Shown: positions 55,901 to 64,000, counted from the first letter of the stretch. The stretch is 64,000 nt of DNA from Sphingosinicella humi (GCF_003129465.1 NZ_QFFF01000001.1:1783501-1847500); one strand, 5' to 3'. Made by a program: numbers and translations. The notes: generated from the letters alone by a model not told the origin.

Positions 55901-57487
55901 ATGGCCGATCAGGATACTCCGCGGAAGCCTCTTGAAGCGTCGCTCGCCGACGGCAGAGGTCGGGTAAGGCAGGAAGCCATGGGCCTGGCTGCCGCCGTGG
56001 TGGCTGTCGCGCTTGCCCTCCTCATCCGTTACGCACTCCAGCCGTGGCTCGATGGTCGTGCGCCGCTCATCCTGTTCACCGTCTCGGTTCTTGCGTGCGG
56101 CATCTATTTTGGCCGCGGTGCCGCCACCGCCGCGGCTGTCCTTTCGATCGCGTCCGGGGCACTCATCTTCCTTGAAGACGGGGTCCTGAACACGGCGGAC
56201 GCCGTTCATCTCGGCATCTACTTCGCCGTTTGCGCCGGCATCGTGTTTCTGGTCGAGCGTCTGGTGCGCGCCAGAGGCGCCGAGAAAGGGCAGCGGGAAT
56301 TCGCCGAAGCCGAGCATGCGCGTGCCCTGCATGCCGCCGAGGAGGTGGGCGCGCTCGTAGGCGAGCTCGAGAGGCGCGAACGTCACCTCCGCTCAATCCT
56401 CGAGACAGTTCCCGATGCCATGATCGTCATCGATGTGCAGGGTCATATCGTCTCCTTCAGCGCGACGGCGGAGGAGATGTTCGGATATGCCGAAGCCGAG
56501 CTGCTGGGCGAGAATGTCAGCACGCTGATGCCCTCGCCGGATCGGGAGCGGCATGACGGCTATCTGGAGCGCTACCTTCGCACCGGGGAGCGGCGGATCA
56601 TCGGGATCGGGCGAGTCACGACGGCGCGGCGGCGGGATGGCTCCACTTTTCCCATTCACCTCCATGTCGGCGAGACGCGGATCGGCGAGGAACGTCTTTT
56701 CACCGGCTTCATCCAGGACCTGACGGAGCGGCAGCAAACCGAATTGCGACTGCATGGCCTCCAATCGGAACTGGCCCATGTGTCGCGCGTGACGGCCATG
56801 GGCTCGCTTGCCACGTCGCTTGCCCACGAACTGAACCAGCCGCTCACCGCGATCGCCAATTATGTCGAGACGGTGCGGGACATGCTGGAAGATGCCAGAC
56901 CGGAGACGGTGGAGACGGTCCGCGAGGCGCTGGACGATTGCGCCTCCCAGTCTGTTCGCGCGGGCCATATCGTGCGGCGACTGCGGGACTTCATCTCCCG
57001 CGGCGAGACCGAACGCCGTATCGAGAGCCTCAGCCGCCTCATCAGCGAGGCAAGCGCCCTCGCGCTGGTCGGCGCGGGCGAGCGGGGCATTGAAGTCGAC
57101 GTGAAGCTGCGGCGCGATCTCGACCGAGTCCTCGTCGATCGCATCCAGATCCAGCAGGTGCTGCTCAATCTCATCCGAAACGCGATCGAAGCCATGGATG
57201 GCTTAATGGTCCGCCGGCTGGAGATCAGCTCGCGACGGCATGACGATGAATTCGTCGAGGTCGTCATCGCCGACAGCGGTCCTGGCTTGCCTCCAGAGGT
57301 CTCGAAGCGTCTGTTCGATCCATTCGTCAGCACCAAGTCGGCCGGCATGGGGCTCGGCCTTTCTATCTGCCACACCATCATCACAGGCCATGGCGGAAGG
57401 ATTTGGGCCGAGCCGTCGCAGCTCGGCGGCACGGCCTTTCACTTCACGCTGCTCGAAGCGGGGGGAGAGTCGGATGAACGACAATAA
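55901..57487 (+). CDS. fixL: Oxygen-sensing histidine kinase FixL
   Basis: A 528-residue kinase. Four membrane helices (about 27-46, 54-70, 74-91 and 102-121) are followed by a PAS domain (about 160-280) and a HisKA/HATPase core. The PAS domain keeps the haem pocket: His218 in [11 protein letters not shown], Arg224, and Arg238 in IIGIGR, matching H200, R206 and R220 of Bradyrhizobium FixL. The phospho-acceptor is His309 in SLAHELNQP. Oxygen bound to haem should switch the kinase off. The four-helix layout is like the Sinorhizobium form. It overlaps fixJ by 14 bases. Confidence 0.93.
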   Translation: MADQDTPRKPLEASLADGRGRVRQEAMGLAAAVVAVALALLIRYALQPWLDGRAPLILFTVSVLACGIYFGRGAATAAAVLSIASGALIFLEDGVLNTADAVHLGIYFAVCAGIVFLVERLVRARGAEKGQREFAEAEHARALHAAEEVGALVGELERRERHLRSILETVPDAMIVIDVQGHIVSFSATAEEMFGYAEAELLGENVSTLMPSPDRERHDGYLERYLRTGERRIIGIGRVTTARRRDGSTFPIHLHVGETRIGEERLFTGFIQDLTERQQTELRLHGLQSELAHVSRVTAMGSLATSLAHELNQPLTAIANYVETVRDMLEDARPETVETVREALDDCASQSVRAGHIVRRLRDFISRGETERRIESLSRLISEASALALVGAGERGIEVDVKLRRDLDRVLVDRIQIQQVLLNLIRNAIEAMDGLMVRRLEISSRRHDDEFVEVVIADSGPGLPPEVSKRLFDPFVSTKSAGMGLGLSICHTIITGHGGRIWAEPSQLGGTAFHFTLLEAGGESDERQ

Positions 57488-58106
57488 CCGCATCGTCTAT
57501 CTGGTCGATGACGACGAGGCGATCCGCCGCTCGGCCGGCTTCATGCTCAAGACGTCGGGCTTCTTGGTGAAGTCCTTCCTCTCGGGCACCGAGTTCCTGA
57601 AGGAGAGAGAAGTCGAGCCCGGCTGCATCCTTCTCGACATCCGCATGCCCGGCATGGACGGGCTGGAGGTGCAGCAGGCGCTGCGGGATCGCGGCTCGAC
57701 GCTCCCCGTCATCGCCATGACCGGCCATGGTGACGTCAATGTCGCCGTCCAGGCGATGAAGGCAGGCGCCGTCGACTTCATCGAAAAACCCTTCGAAAAG
57801 GCAGTACTGATAAAGGCGATCGAGGAGGGCTTTGCCCGTATAGATCAGGCGGATCGGACCCGTGTCCGTCGCAATGAAGCGCAGGTGCGGCTCCAGGCTC
57901 TCACACCGCGCGAGCAAGACGTGCTGAAGGGGCTCGTTCGCGGCCACCCCAACAAGACGATCGGCTATGACCTCGACATCAGCCCCCGGACCGTCGAGAT
58001 CCACCGTGCCAATCTGATGAGCAAACTAAGCGTCGTCAGCCTGTCGGACGCCCTTCGAATCGCCTTCGCGGCGGGTTTGGGTGAGGATGGGGATCCTAAT
58101 CTCTAG
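57474..58106 (+). CDS. fixJ: FixJ family response regulator
   Basis: A 210-residue regulator. The receiver domain has acidic residues 12-14 (DDD), phosphorylated Asp55 in [11 protein letters not shown] and the conserved Lys in EKPF. The LuxR-type HTH contains [15 protein letters not shown] and [25 protein letters not shown] precedes the ATG. The overlap with fixL makes the pair an operon and cognate partners. No fixK or nif gene is in the window. Confidence 0.94.
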   Translation: MNDNNRIVYLVDDDEAIRRSAGFMLKTSGFLVKSFLSGTEFLKEREVEPGCILLDIRMPGMDGLEVQQALRDRGSTLPVIAMTGHGDVNVAVQAMKAGAVDFIEKPFEKAVLIKAIEEGFARIDQADRTRVRRNEAQVRLQALTPREQDVLKGLVRGHPNKTIGYDLDISPRTVEIHRANLMSKLSVVSLSDALRIAFAAGLGEDGDPNL

Positions 58107-58112
58107 CATCGC

Positions 58113-58520
58113 CTACCGCCTCCGCAGCAATCTAGTGACGGCTTGAGAACTCTTCCGGCCATTGCCGGTTCTTTCAACCTCTCCTTCCAGGCGCGTCCGG
58201 ATCCGCTCGATCTCGGTATCGGTAAGATGCTCAATGCCGATGAACTCGTTTCTGGCATGTCCCAAGGCGCGGATAACCTCGTCGAGTTTCGCCTGGAGCG
58301 CCGCGGCATCCCTGTTCTGCGAGTTCTGGATGAGGAACACCATGATGAAGGTGATGATCGTCGTCGCTGTATTGACGACGAGCTGCCATGTGTCGGACCA
58401 GCCGAATAGGGGCCCCGTTCCGATCCAGAGGAGTATCAGCGCGACCGATAGGGCGAATGCCGAAGGTTGACCTGCCTTGCTGGCCATTACGCTGGCAAAG
58501 CTGGTGAAGAACCGCTCCAT
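58113..58520 (-). CDS. Low-affinity iron permease family protein
   Basis: A 135-residue protein with two or three N-terminal hydrophobic helices. The signature WQLVVNTATTIITFIMVFLIQNSQNRD is typical of the Iron_permease (Fet4-like) bacterial family, followed by a helical charged tail (LQAKLDEVIRALGHARNEFIG in its middle). The role in iron uptake is inferred from a yeast homologue and unproven. Its ATG directly follows the stop codon of the preceding gene (TAGATG). Confidence 0.85.
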   Translation of the reverse strand: MERFFTSFASVMASKAGQPSAFALSVALILLWIGTGPLFGWSDTWQLVVNTATTIITFIMVFLIQNSQNRDAAALQAKLDEVIRALGHARNEFIGIEHLTDTEIERIRTRLEGEVERTGNGRKSSQAVTRLLRRR

Positions 58521-58916
58521 CTATCGTGTAGACGTCTGCGCCGTCGCTAACCCGCCGAGGGCACTCAAACTCGCGACCCGGAAGGGGAGGCGCTCTCCGT
58601 CAGGCTCGGTCAACGTTATATATTCGCCGAGGCGCATCGGATGCGTTTCGAGATGGAAGACCGACTCGTCGTCCTCCTCGCCGGGGCGATAGGAAAAGGC
58701 CCAGCCCCGCGGCGTCCGGACGACATAGCCGGAAAGGTCCGGCTCATTGGGCCAGAAGCGGCGGACGGTGGCTCTTCCGGGTTCCGCCTTGCGCGCCGTC
58801 TCGTCGATCATGCCGTCCTCGGTGAGGGGAAGGCGCAGCAAATAGCAGCGGCTCGCTGATCCTTGCGGGAAGTCCTTGGTACGGGCGAGCTCGAGGCGGA
58901 TGCTGTTCCAGGTCAT
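58521..58916 (-). CDS. Conserved hypothetical protein, 131 residues
   Basis: A soluble protein starting MTWNSIRLELARTKDFPQGSA. It contains RFWPNEPDLSGYVVRTPRGWAF and FHLETHPMRLGEYITLTE segments. I recall short sphingomonad proteins of this kind but no function. The start at 58916 follows family similarity; an ATG at 58952 is possible. It is coupled to the iron permease-like gene. Confidence 0.65.
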   Translation of the reverse strand: MTWNSIRLELARTKDFPQGSASRCYLLRLPLTEDGMIDETARKAEPGRATVRRFWPNEPDLSGYVVRTPRGWAFSYRPGEEDDESVFHLETHPMRLGEYITLTEPDGERLPFRVASLSALGGLATAQTSTR

Positions 58917-59040
58917 GTGAATATTTCTGCCGCTTCCTTCCGACCCAATCATTACGCATTTCTACGGATGCTCTGCGCTGGCGATGATCCCGTCCCGCGC
59001 TTCGCGATTCGCGGCGGCATCGCCGCGTCTACCGCCTCAG

Positions 59041-59062
59041 TAGGTATACGTAATTACGTGAG
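59041..59062 (+). promoter_or_regulatory. Candidate FixJ-type site(s) for Usp paralogue 3
   Basis: TAGG-TATACGTA-ATTA (59041-59056) lies 65 bases and TACGTA-ATTACG-TGAG (59047-59062) 59 bases before the ATG at 59122. The overlap contains the perfect palindrome ACGTAATTACGT (59048-59059). On the minus strand TACG-TATACCTA-CTGA also reads out. Confidence 0.5.
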
Positions 59063-59121
59063 GTCTCTCCTCCTCTAGCCAGAGACGATCGTGCGCTCGC
59101 GACCGGCACAGGAGAGGTCCC

Positions 59122-59934
59122 ATGAAGTCGATCCTGCTTTACGCAAATGAAGATCCAGGCCTCGAAGTCCGCGTCGAAGCCGCATTGAACCTGGTCGAGG
59201 CGGACCACGGGCACCTGACCTGCGTTCAGGTTATGCCCTTCTCGTCCTACGTCTTCGGCGACCCATTCGGCGGTACCTATGTGATGGCCGAAGCCATTAC
59301 GGGCCTTGAGGAACAACAAGCAGCCAACCGCGCCCGCGTCGAGCAGACATTGCGGCGGGCTCAGGTGCCCTGGACGTGGCTCGATTATAGCGGCGTTCCC
59401 GCCTCGGTTCTCGTGGAACGCTCGCGTCTCGCCGATATTGTCGTGATGAGCCTTCCCGATGGCGATGGCGCCCGGGCCGACCGGGTGCTTCCCACCACCG
59501 CTGATGTCGCGGTCCACGCCCGCACCTTGACCCTGGCCGTTCCCGATGGCGGCAACGCCTTCGATATGAGCGGTCGGGCTTTGATCGCCTGGAATGGATC
59601 TGCCGAGGCTTCGCAGGCGCTGCGCCTGGCGGTGCCGCTCCTGCAGCGCGCATCCGCGGTCGATATCGTTACGGTGATCGAGGATGAGCTCAATTTTCCG
59701 GCTACCGATGCTTGCGAATATCTGGGCTATCATGGCGTGCGGCCGGAGCTTCACGAATGGCAGTGGTCGGGGCGGTCGGTCGCGGAGTGCATCGACGACG
59801 CGGCGGCCGTGCTTGGATCGGACTATGTCCTGATGGGCGCCTACGGCCACTCTCGTATCCGCGAAGCGGTGCTGGGCGGCGTCACCCGCTCCATGTTGAA
59901 CCAGTCCCGCCGGCCTCTCCTGCTGGGGCACTGA
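59122..59934 (+). CDS. Universal stress protein, tandem type, paralogue 3
   Basis: A 270-residue tandem UspA protein. It begins MKSILLYANEDPGLEVRVEAALNL and ends MGAYGHSRIREAVLGGVTRSML with LLLGH, very like the protein at 39239-40048. The GGVT loop suggests ATP binding in the second domain. CAGGAGAGG precedes the ATG. It heads a unit with a membrane protein and an SDR enzyme. Confidence 0.92.
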   Translation: MKSILLYANEDPGLEVRVEAALNLVEADHGHLTCVQVMPFSSYVFGDPFGGTYVMAEAITGLEEQQAANRARVEQTLRRAQVPWTWLDYSGVPASVLVERSRLADIVVMSLPDGDGARADRVLPTTADVAVHARTLTLAVPDGGNAFDMSGRALIAWNGSAEASQALRLAVPLLQRASAVDIVTVIEDELNFPATDACEYLGYHGVRPELHEWQWSGRSVAECIDDAAAVLGSDYVLMGAYGHSRIREAVLGGVTRSMLNQSRRPLLLGH

Positions 59935-59935
59935 C

Positions 59936-60406
59936 ATGATTGCCGCCGCCATCGCCGCAATCGGCTACTTCCTCTCGGTCTTCGCCTTTGGCGTGGCCTT
60001 CGGTAGTGTGAGAGAATTGCTTGTCGAGCCGGAAGTGGGCGACGTGGCGGCCGTGCTGCTGGAGCTGCCATTCTTCCTGGCGGCGTGCTCGGTCGCCAGT
60101 AAGATGCTGATAGATCGCCTCCCGAGCCTGAAGTCGATTTCGGCTGCTTTGACCATGGGGTTGCTGGCCTTCGCCCTGTTGCTGGCGACGGAGATCTGGT
60201 TGGCGCTGTGGATGCCGGGACTCACGATTGGGGATTGGCTCGCGCAGTACCGCCACGCCGCCCCGCTGCTCGAACTGGCGGGTCAGCTGCTGGCGGCTTT
60301 CATTCCGTTGGGCCAGGTGCTGATCTGGATACGGCGCCAACGAAAGCGCGTCACGGTCCCGCCGCCAAGCCCAAGAACACTCTGGGTGGAGAAACCCCGT
60401 GGCTGA
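59936..60406 (+). CDS. Hypothetical integral membrane protein
   Basis: A 156-residue protein with four predicted helices (about 3-22, 38-55, 68-88 and 108-133), a basic cytoplasmic tail and no recognised motif. The ATG lies one base after the Usp stop (TGACATG), so it is translationally linked to the stress protein and may be its membrane partner. Confidence 0.72.
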   Translation: MIAAAIAAIGYFLSVFAFGVAFGSVRELLVEPEVGDVAAVLLELPFFLAACSVASKMLIDRLPSLKSISAALTMGLLAFALLLATEIWLALWMPGLTIGDWLAQYRHAAPLLELAGQLLAAFIPLGQVLIWIRRQRKRVTVPPPSPRTLWVEKPRG

Positions 60407-61160
60407 GCCCGTCGCCCCGGTCGCGCTCGTGACCGGCGCCGCCTCGGGTATAGGGCGCCAGACGGCCTACGCTTTTGCTCGCCGAGGTTATGTGACGGTT
60501 GTCACGGATGTCGATGAGGACGCCGGCCTTCGAACCGAGGCGGGTATCGCTGCCGAAGAGTTTCGGGCCTTCTTTATGCGCTGCGACGTGTCGGACGAGG
60601 AAGAGGTTCGGACGCTCTTCGACACGATCGATGAGCGGTTCGGGAAGCTGGACGCGGCCTTCAACAACGCCGGCATCGAGGGGCGACAGGCGTCCATAGC
60701 GGACGGAACGGTCGACAATTTCGATCGGGTCATCGCCGTCAACCTTCGGGGCGTTTGGTTGTGCATGCGGGAGGAGATCAGGATGATGCTGCGCCAGCCC
60801 AAAGGGGGCGCAATCGTCAACTGCTCCTCCGTTGCCGGGCTAATCGGATTGCCGAACATCTCCGCCTATGTCGCGTCCAAACATGGCGTAGTCGGCCTCA
60901 CCAGGACGGCCGCCCTCAAATATGCGCGACACAACATTCGGGTGAACGCCGTTTGTCCCGGCGCGATCGAGACCCCGATGCTCGAACGCTATATGGCGGC
61001 CGTGGAGGGCGGCCGCGACACTATGGTGGAAATCGAACCCATGGGCCGCATCGGCCGCCCCGAGGAGATTGCGTCCGCGGTCTTGTGGTTGTGCTGCGGA
61101 GAAGCGAGCTTCACCACGGGACAGGCCATCGCCATCGACGGCGGGTGGACGGCCAAGTAG
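60399..61160 (+). CDS. Short-chain dehydrogenase/reductase
   Basis: A 253-residue classical SDR with TGAASGIG (12-19), NNAG (89-92), a catalytic Ser near 143, Y157 and K161 (YVASK), and the C-terminal VNAVCPGAIETPM and IDGGW segments. NAD(H) preference is likely from the Asp-rich loop TDVDED. The substrate is unknown. The start is GTG behind GGTGGAG and overlaps the preceding gene by eight bases. Confidence 0.92.
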   Translation: MAEPVAPVALVTGAASGIGRQTAYAFARRGYVTVVTDVDEDAGLRTEAGIAAEEFRAFFMRCDVSDEEEVRTLFDTIDERFGKLDAAFNNAGIEGRQASIADGTVDNFDRVIAVNLRGVWLCMREEIRMMLRQPKGGAIVNCSSVAGLIGLPNISAYVASKHGVVGLTRTAALKYARHNIRVNAVCPGAIETPMLERYMAAVEGGRDTMVEIEPMGRIGRPEEIASAVLWLCCGEASFTTGQAIAIDGGWTAK

Positions 61161-61187
61161 CGAACTCAACCGCATCCTTTGGCGGTG

Positions 61188-62086
61188 CTAAGGGACGAGC
61201 ACGGCCGCTCCGTTGAGACGCCCTTCACGTAGTGCCGACAGAGCCTCATTGGCCTGGGCCACGGAAAAGACAGTGGTGCGGGTGCGAACAGGCACTCGAG
61301 GGGCAATGTCGAGGAACGCGATGCCGCCGGCGCGCGTCAGGTTCGCGACGGACAGGATCGAGCGTTCGCCCCAGAAGTCCGCATAGGGGAAGCTCGGAAT
61401 ATCGCTCATATAGATGCCGGCGCAGACGACGCGGCCGCCCTTGCGCACATGCTTCAGCGTCGCGGCACCAGCGCTCCGACGGGAGCGAAGATGATGGCGG
61501 CGTCGAGAACCTCGGGCGGGTCCTCGTCCGATGCGCCCGACCATTCGCAGCCCAGCTCCCGGGCGAAGGCTTGTCCGGCCGTGTCTCCGGATTGGGTGAA
61601 GGCGAAGACTCGCCGACCCTCCCACAAGGCGACCTGAGCCAGCACATGCGCCGCGGCACCAAAGCCGTAGAAGCCCAGGCAGGAGGCATCCCCCGCCATT
61701 TGGTAGGCGCGATAACCAATGAGGCCGGCGCACAGCAGCGGAGCGGCCTCGACGTCCGAAAATGACTGAGGCAAGGAGAAGCAATAGGCCGCGTCCGCCA
61801 CCAAATGCGTGGCAAATCCGCCATCGCGCGTGAAGCCGGTGAATTGCGAAAAGCCGCTCGCGCCGTCGCCGACTTCCAGTATGTGACCGACCACCTCATG
61901 GGCGGGAATGATCGGCAGCGGTCCGTCAAGGTCGCCGTCAACGACATGAAGGTCCGTCCGGCACACAGCGCAAGCGGAGACCTGGATCAGCAGCTCGCCT
62001 TTGCCGGGCGTCGGCCGTGACCGCTCCACGGGCCTGAGGGGCTGCCCCGGAGCGTCCAGCTGCATGGCCAGCATCGTTGCGGTCAT
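61188..62086 (-). pseudogene. Zinc-dependent alcohol dehydrogenase, broken by deletion and frameshift
   Basis: The N-terminal part (MTATMLAMQLDAPGQPLRPV, CRTDLHV, AHEVVGH) and the C-terminal part (TLKHVRKGGRVVCAGIYMSDIPSFPY in pieces) of one dehydrogenase lie in different frames. The frame changes at about 61462-61468, where one base seems lost in GTGCCGCGACG. In addition, the structural-zinc lobe of about 35 residues, normally between EVGDGASGF and FTGFTRDGG, is absent (junction near 61845). Two lesions argue for decay rather than a single sequencing error. The family is that of AdhA-like enzymes with the CAGLIGYRA motif. Confidence 0.85.
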
Positions 62087-62094
62087 GGGCCCCG

Positions 62095-62241
62095 TTAGGG
62101 CGCAGCCATCGCGGCCGCTCCCGGAAAGCCGGCATGCCGAATGTCGGAAGCGCCGAGTTGGCCGATCCGGATCAGGCCCATCACTGCCAGGAGCATCGCG
62201 AAGGCGACGGCCAAACGCTCCTTGTCCGCTCTTGTTGCCAT
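62095..62241 (-). CDS. Small membrane protein, 48 residues
   Basis: A short protein beginning MATRADKERLAVAFAMLLAV, with one membrane helix and a Gly/Ala-rich end. AGGAGA seven bases before the ATG is a strong ribosome site, and a motif resembling the island's shared operator lies 56 bases upstream. It lies eight bases before the broken alcohol dehydrogenase on the same strand. Confidence 0.6.
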   Translation of the reverse strand: MATRADKERLAVAFAMLLAVMGLIRIGQLGASDIRHAGFPGAAAMAAP

Positions 62242-62297
62242 CTGCGGGTCTCCTATGCCTTTCGCTCGGGATAAATGACCCTCCCATAGCGCCGACA

Positions 62298-62313
62298 TCC
62301 GCAATCCTACCTA
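62298..62313 (-). promoter_or_regulatory. Candidate FixJ-type site for the small membrane protein
   Basis: On the minus strand TAGG-TAGGATTG-CGGA, 56 bases before the ATG at 62241. The TAGGTA core matches, the second half-site only in part. Confidence 0.35.
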
Positions 62314-62396
62314 ATGAACGCAGCGCCGGGGCTTTATGAGCCATGCGCCTGTGCCCGCTCGGCTGAGGAGGCTACGCTCGCCCGGACCTTGGTCGC

Positions 62397-62412
62397 TAAG
62401 GAGATTCCCGGA
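62397..62412 (+). promoter_or_regulatory. Candidate FixJ-type site for Usp paralogue 4
   Basis: TAAG-GAGATTCC-CGGA, 73 bases before the TTG at 62486. A weak member of the set. Confidence 0.3.
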
Positions 62413-62485
62413 TGGGCGCCCAGGATCAAACATGCGAGTTGTCGCCAGCCAGCGCCGAGCCAACGGCCTTCAAAGGGGACGATAA

Positions 62486-62908
62486 TTGTACTCCAGCATC
62501 CTCGTGCCGATTGACCTGGAGGAGCCCAGCTCATGGTCGAAGGCGGCGCCAACGGCGCTCGCGCTGGCTCGCTGCTTCAATGCCCGGCTGACCTTGGCGA
62601 CAATTGTCGAGGACAAGGTGGCGGCACGCGCGGCGCAATGGTCATTAATCGCTTACCGGGACCTTCTGTCCTCCGCCCGCGCTCGCCTTGGCGCGCTCGC
62701 GGATGAGTTGCGCGGGGCGTCGCCCATGGAAACCCGAGTCGGCACCGGCAACATCAGCGGCGGGATTCTCGACGTGGCAGAGCAGGTCGAAGCCGACATG
62801 ATCGTTCTTGCCTCGCATCGCCCGGAGATGCGCGACTGGCTCATTGGAGCGAACGCGTCACGCGTCGTCCGCCACGCCCGTTGCTCGGTGCTGGTGGTGC
62901 GGGAATGA
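62486..62908 (+). CDS. Universal stress protein, single domain
   Basis: A 140-residue UspA protein starting with TTG (MYSSILVPIDLEEPSSWSKAAP). Its end VLASHRPEMRDWLIGANASRVVRHARCSVLVV fits the family with a degenerate GxxG loop. AAAGGGG precedes the start. It is 22 bases upstream of a P-type ATPase gene and surely co-transcribed. Confidence 0.88.
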   Translation: MYSSILVPIDLEEPSSWSKAAPTALALARCFNARLTLATIVEDKVAARAAQWSLIAYRDLLSSARARLGALADELRGASPMETRVGTGNISGGILDVAEQVEADMIVLASHRPEMRDWLIGANASRVVRHARCSVLVVRE

Positions 62909-62930
62909 GAGGCTCCCCGGGCCCCCTGTC

Positions 62931-64000
62931 GTGAAGCGAGGCGTACCTGCAGATCGGGCGCATCTACTCGCAATGCCTCCGAATGAGGGACTTTCCGAAC
63001 AGGAGGCGACGGCATTTCGGAAGCGCTTCGGGAACAACATGATAGCCGAGCAGGCACCTCGGTCGCGAGCGGCGATGGTCCGAGACGCTGCAGGCGATCC
63101 TATGCTGTGGTTCCTGCTGCTGACAAGCGGCCTGTTCGGCCTCTTGGGGCAATATACGGATGCGGCGGTGCTGCTGGTCGCGATCGCGCCATTGACGGGA
63201 ATGGATCTCTATCTCCACCGTCGCACCCAGGCATCGATCGAGGGACTGAGCAGCGTGCTTGCGGGAGAGGCGACCGTCCTGCGCGACGGGGTGCGGGGCC
63301 GGATCGCCGCCGATCAGCTGGTGGCCGGCGACCTCGCCATTGTCGTACCCGGTGAGACCTTTCCAGCCGACGGGGTGATCATTGCCGGCACCGGGCTGCA
63401 GGCGGAGGAGTCCTCCCTGACGGGGGAAGCCTTTCCCGTTGCAAAACATCCGCATCGCGGATCGGCGGCACCCCCCGAGGAAGCGTGGTCCTTCGCCGGC
63501 ACACGGCTCCTGACCGGGGAAGCCCATGTTCGAATCCTGCTGGTCGGCGGCGACACTCTCTACGGTGAGGTCGTAAAGTCGGTCGTCGAGGGTCCTCAGG
63601 GCCGAACGCCTCTTCAGGATGCCGTGGCCCGGCTCGTAAGGATTCTGCTCGCTGCCGCGCTCGCCATCTGCCTCCTGCTCGCTGCGGTGCGGCTGTGGCA
63701 AGGCTTCGGGTGGGTCGATGCCTTCCTCAGCGCCGCCACCCTCGCTGTCGCCGCCATCCCGGAGGAGTTTCCGGTTGTCCTCACCTTTTTCCTCGGCGTC
63801 GGCGTTTACCGGCTCGCCAGGCGAAGAGCGTTGGTGCGCCAAGCCGTCGCCGTCGAGACTATCGGACGCGCATCGGCGATCTGCAGCGACAAGACGGGCA
63901 CCATCACCGAAGGGCGACTTGCGTTCAGCGACGCGGTGCCGGCTACAGCCATGGACGAGAAGTGGCTGATGACGGTCGCCGCCCTTGCTGCGCGAGCTGA
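62931..64000 (+). CDS. P-type cation ATPase, N-terminal part (cut by window edge)
   Basis: The frame is open to the last base, giving about 356 residues of a second P-type ATPase. A short N-domain (LSEQEATAFRKRFGNNMIAEQ in pieces) is followed by membrane helices, the actuator with SLTGEAFPV in place of the usual TGES, the membrane motif PEEFPVV in place of PEGLP, and DKTGT (Asp320 from the GTG start). The start is GTG at 62931 or ATG at 62973. The TGEA and PEEFP variants set it apart from the pump at 53005-55686. Confidence 0.82.
   Translation, partial: MKRGVPADRAHLLAMPPNEGLSEQEATAFRKRFGNNMIAEQAPRSRAAMVRDAAGDPMLWFLLLTSGLFGLLGQYTDAAVLLVAIAPLTGMDLYLHRRTQASIEGLSSVLAGEATVLRDGVRGRIAADQLVAGDLAIVVPGETFPADGVIIAGTGLQAEESSLTGEAFPVAKHPHRGSAAPPEEAWSFAGTRLLTGEAHVRILLVGGDTLYGEVVKSVVEGPQGRTPLQDAVARLVRILLAAALAICLLLAAVRLWQGFGWVDAFLSAATLAVAAIPEEFPVVLTFFLGVGVYRLARRRALVRQAVAVETIGRASAICSDKTGTITEGRLAFSDAVPATAMDEKWLMTVAALAARA

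Noticed and set aside
55901-58106. A nitrogen-fixation or symbiosis locus, suggested by FixL and FixJ
   Set aside because: No nif, fixNOPQ, fixGHIS or fixK gene is in the window, and no TTGAT-N4-ATCAA box was seen before the nearby genes.
37000-64000. Integrative element or prophage carrying the stress island, starting at tRNA-Leu
   Set aside because: No integrase, transposase or repeated tRNA end was found, and base composition looks the same as in the left half.

Overview
The window is a 64-kb stretch of GC-rich chromosome (roughly two-thirds G+C by eye) from an alphaproteobacterium, most likely a member of the Sphingomonadales. The reasons are the order nadD-rsfS-rlmH-envC-ctpA, the ubiG/lysC/ptsP neighbourhood, an SWFGD/DUF2171 protein, an alphaproteobacterial GTTC-N7-GTTC LexA box, the COQ7/UbiG ubiquinone enzymes, and the general protein similarity. 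Only one stretch of more than 300 bases lacks a gene, and no phage, insertion sequence or CRISPR array is visible.

Positions 1-37000 are mostly core genome. After the tail of an inositol-phosphate synthase come a FUSC exporter, tRNA-Ala(CGC) and an SWFGD/DUF2171 protein. An SOS-type DNA-repair pair follows: a radical SAM protein and a DUF4130-UdgX fusion. Next are a bactofilin, a peptide transporter, dodecin and a DUF885 hydrolase. The block nadD-rsfS-rlmH-envC-ctpA-dsbB-coq7 plus a secreted four-cysteine protein reads leftwards. ftsH and tilS, ptsP, a RodZ-like protein, cpoB, lysC, ubiG, lysA, uppP and an NDUFA9-type protein follow, then tRNA-Leu(CAG). Dispersed inverted repeats sit in several gaps of this part.

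Positions 37000-64000 look like one functional island for low-oxygen, energy and stress physiology. It holds four universal stress proteins, a small heat-shock protein, a hemerythrin lipoprotein beside a cytochrome b561, PEP synthase, a CbADH-type alcohol dehydrogenase, two P-type cation ATPases, a MacB/DevA-type exporter, an HWE histidine kinase and several small proteins. It also encodes a complete FixL-FixJ oxygen-sensing pair. FixL has four predicted membrane helices and keeps the haem-ligating His and both haem-pocket Arg residues.

The most interesting observation is that most transcription units of this island carry an imperfect 16-bp dyad, TA(C/A/G)G-N8-C(T/G/C)TA. It usually lies 55-73 bases before the start codon and has a TACGTA core in the best cases. 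This resembles rhizobial FixJ boxes as I remember them. I infer that the FixLJ pair drives a local oxygen-responsive regulon of stress and energy genes rather than nitrogen fixation. A second good find is a LexA box covering the -10 of an apparently leaderless promoter for the radical SAM-UdgX pair. An alcohol dehydrogenase near 61.2-62.1 kb is a pseudogene with two independent lesions.
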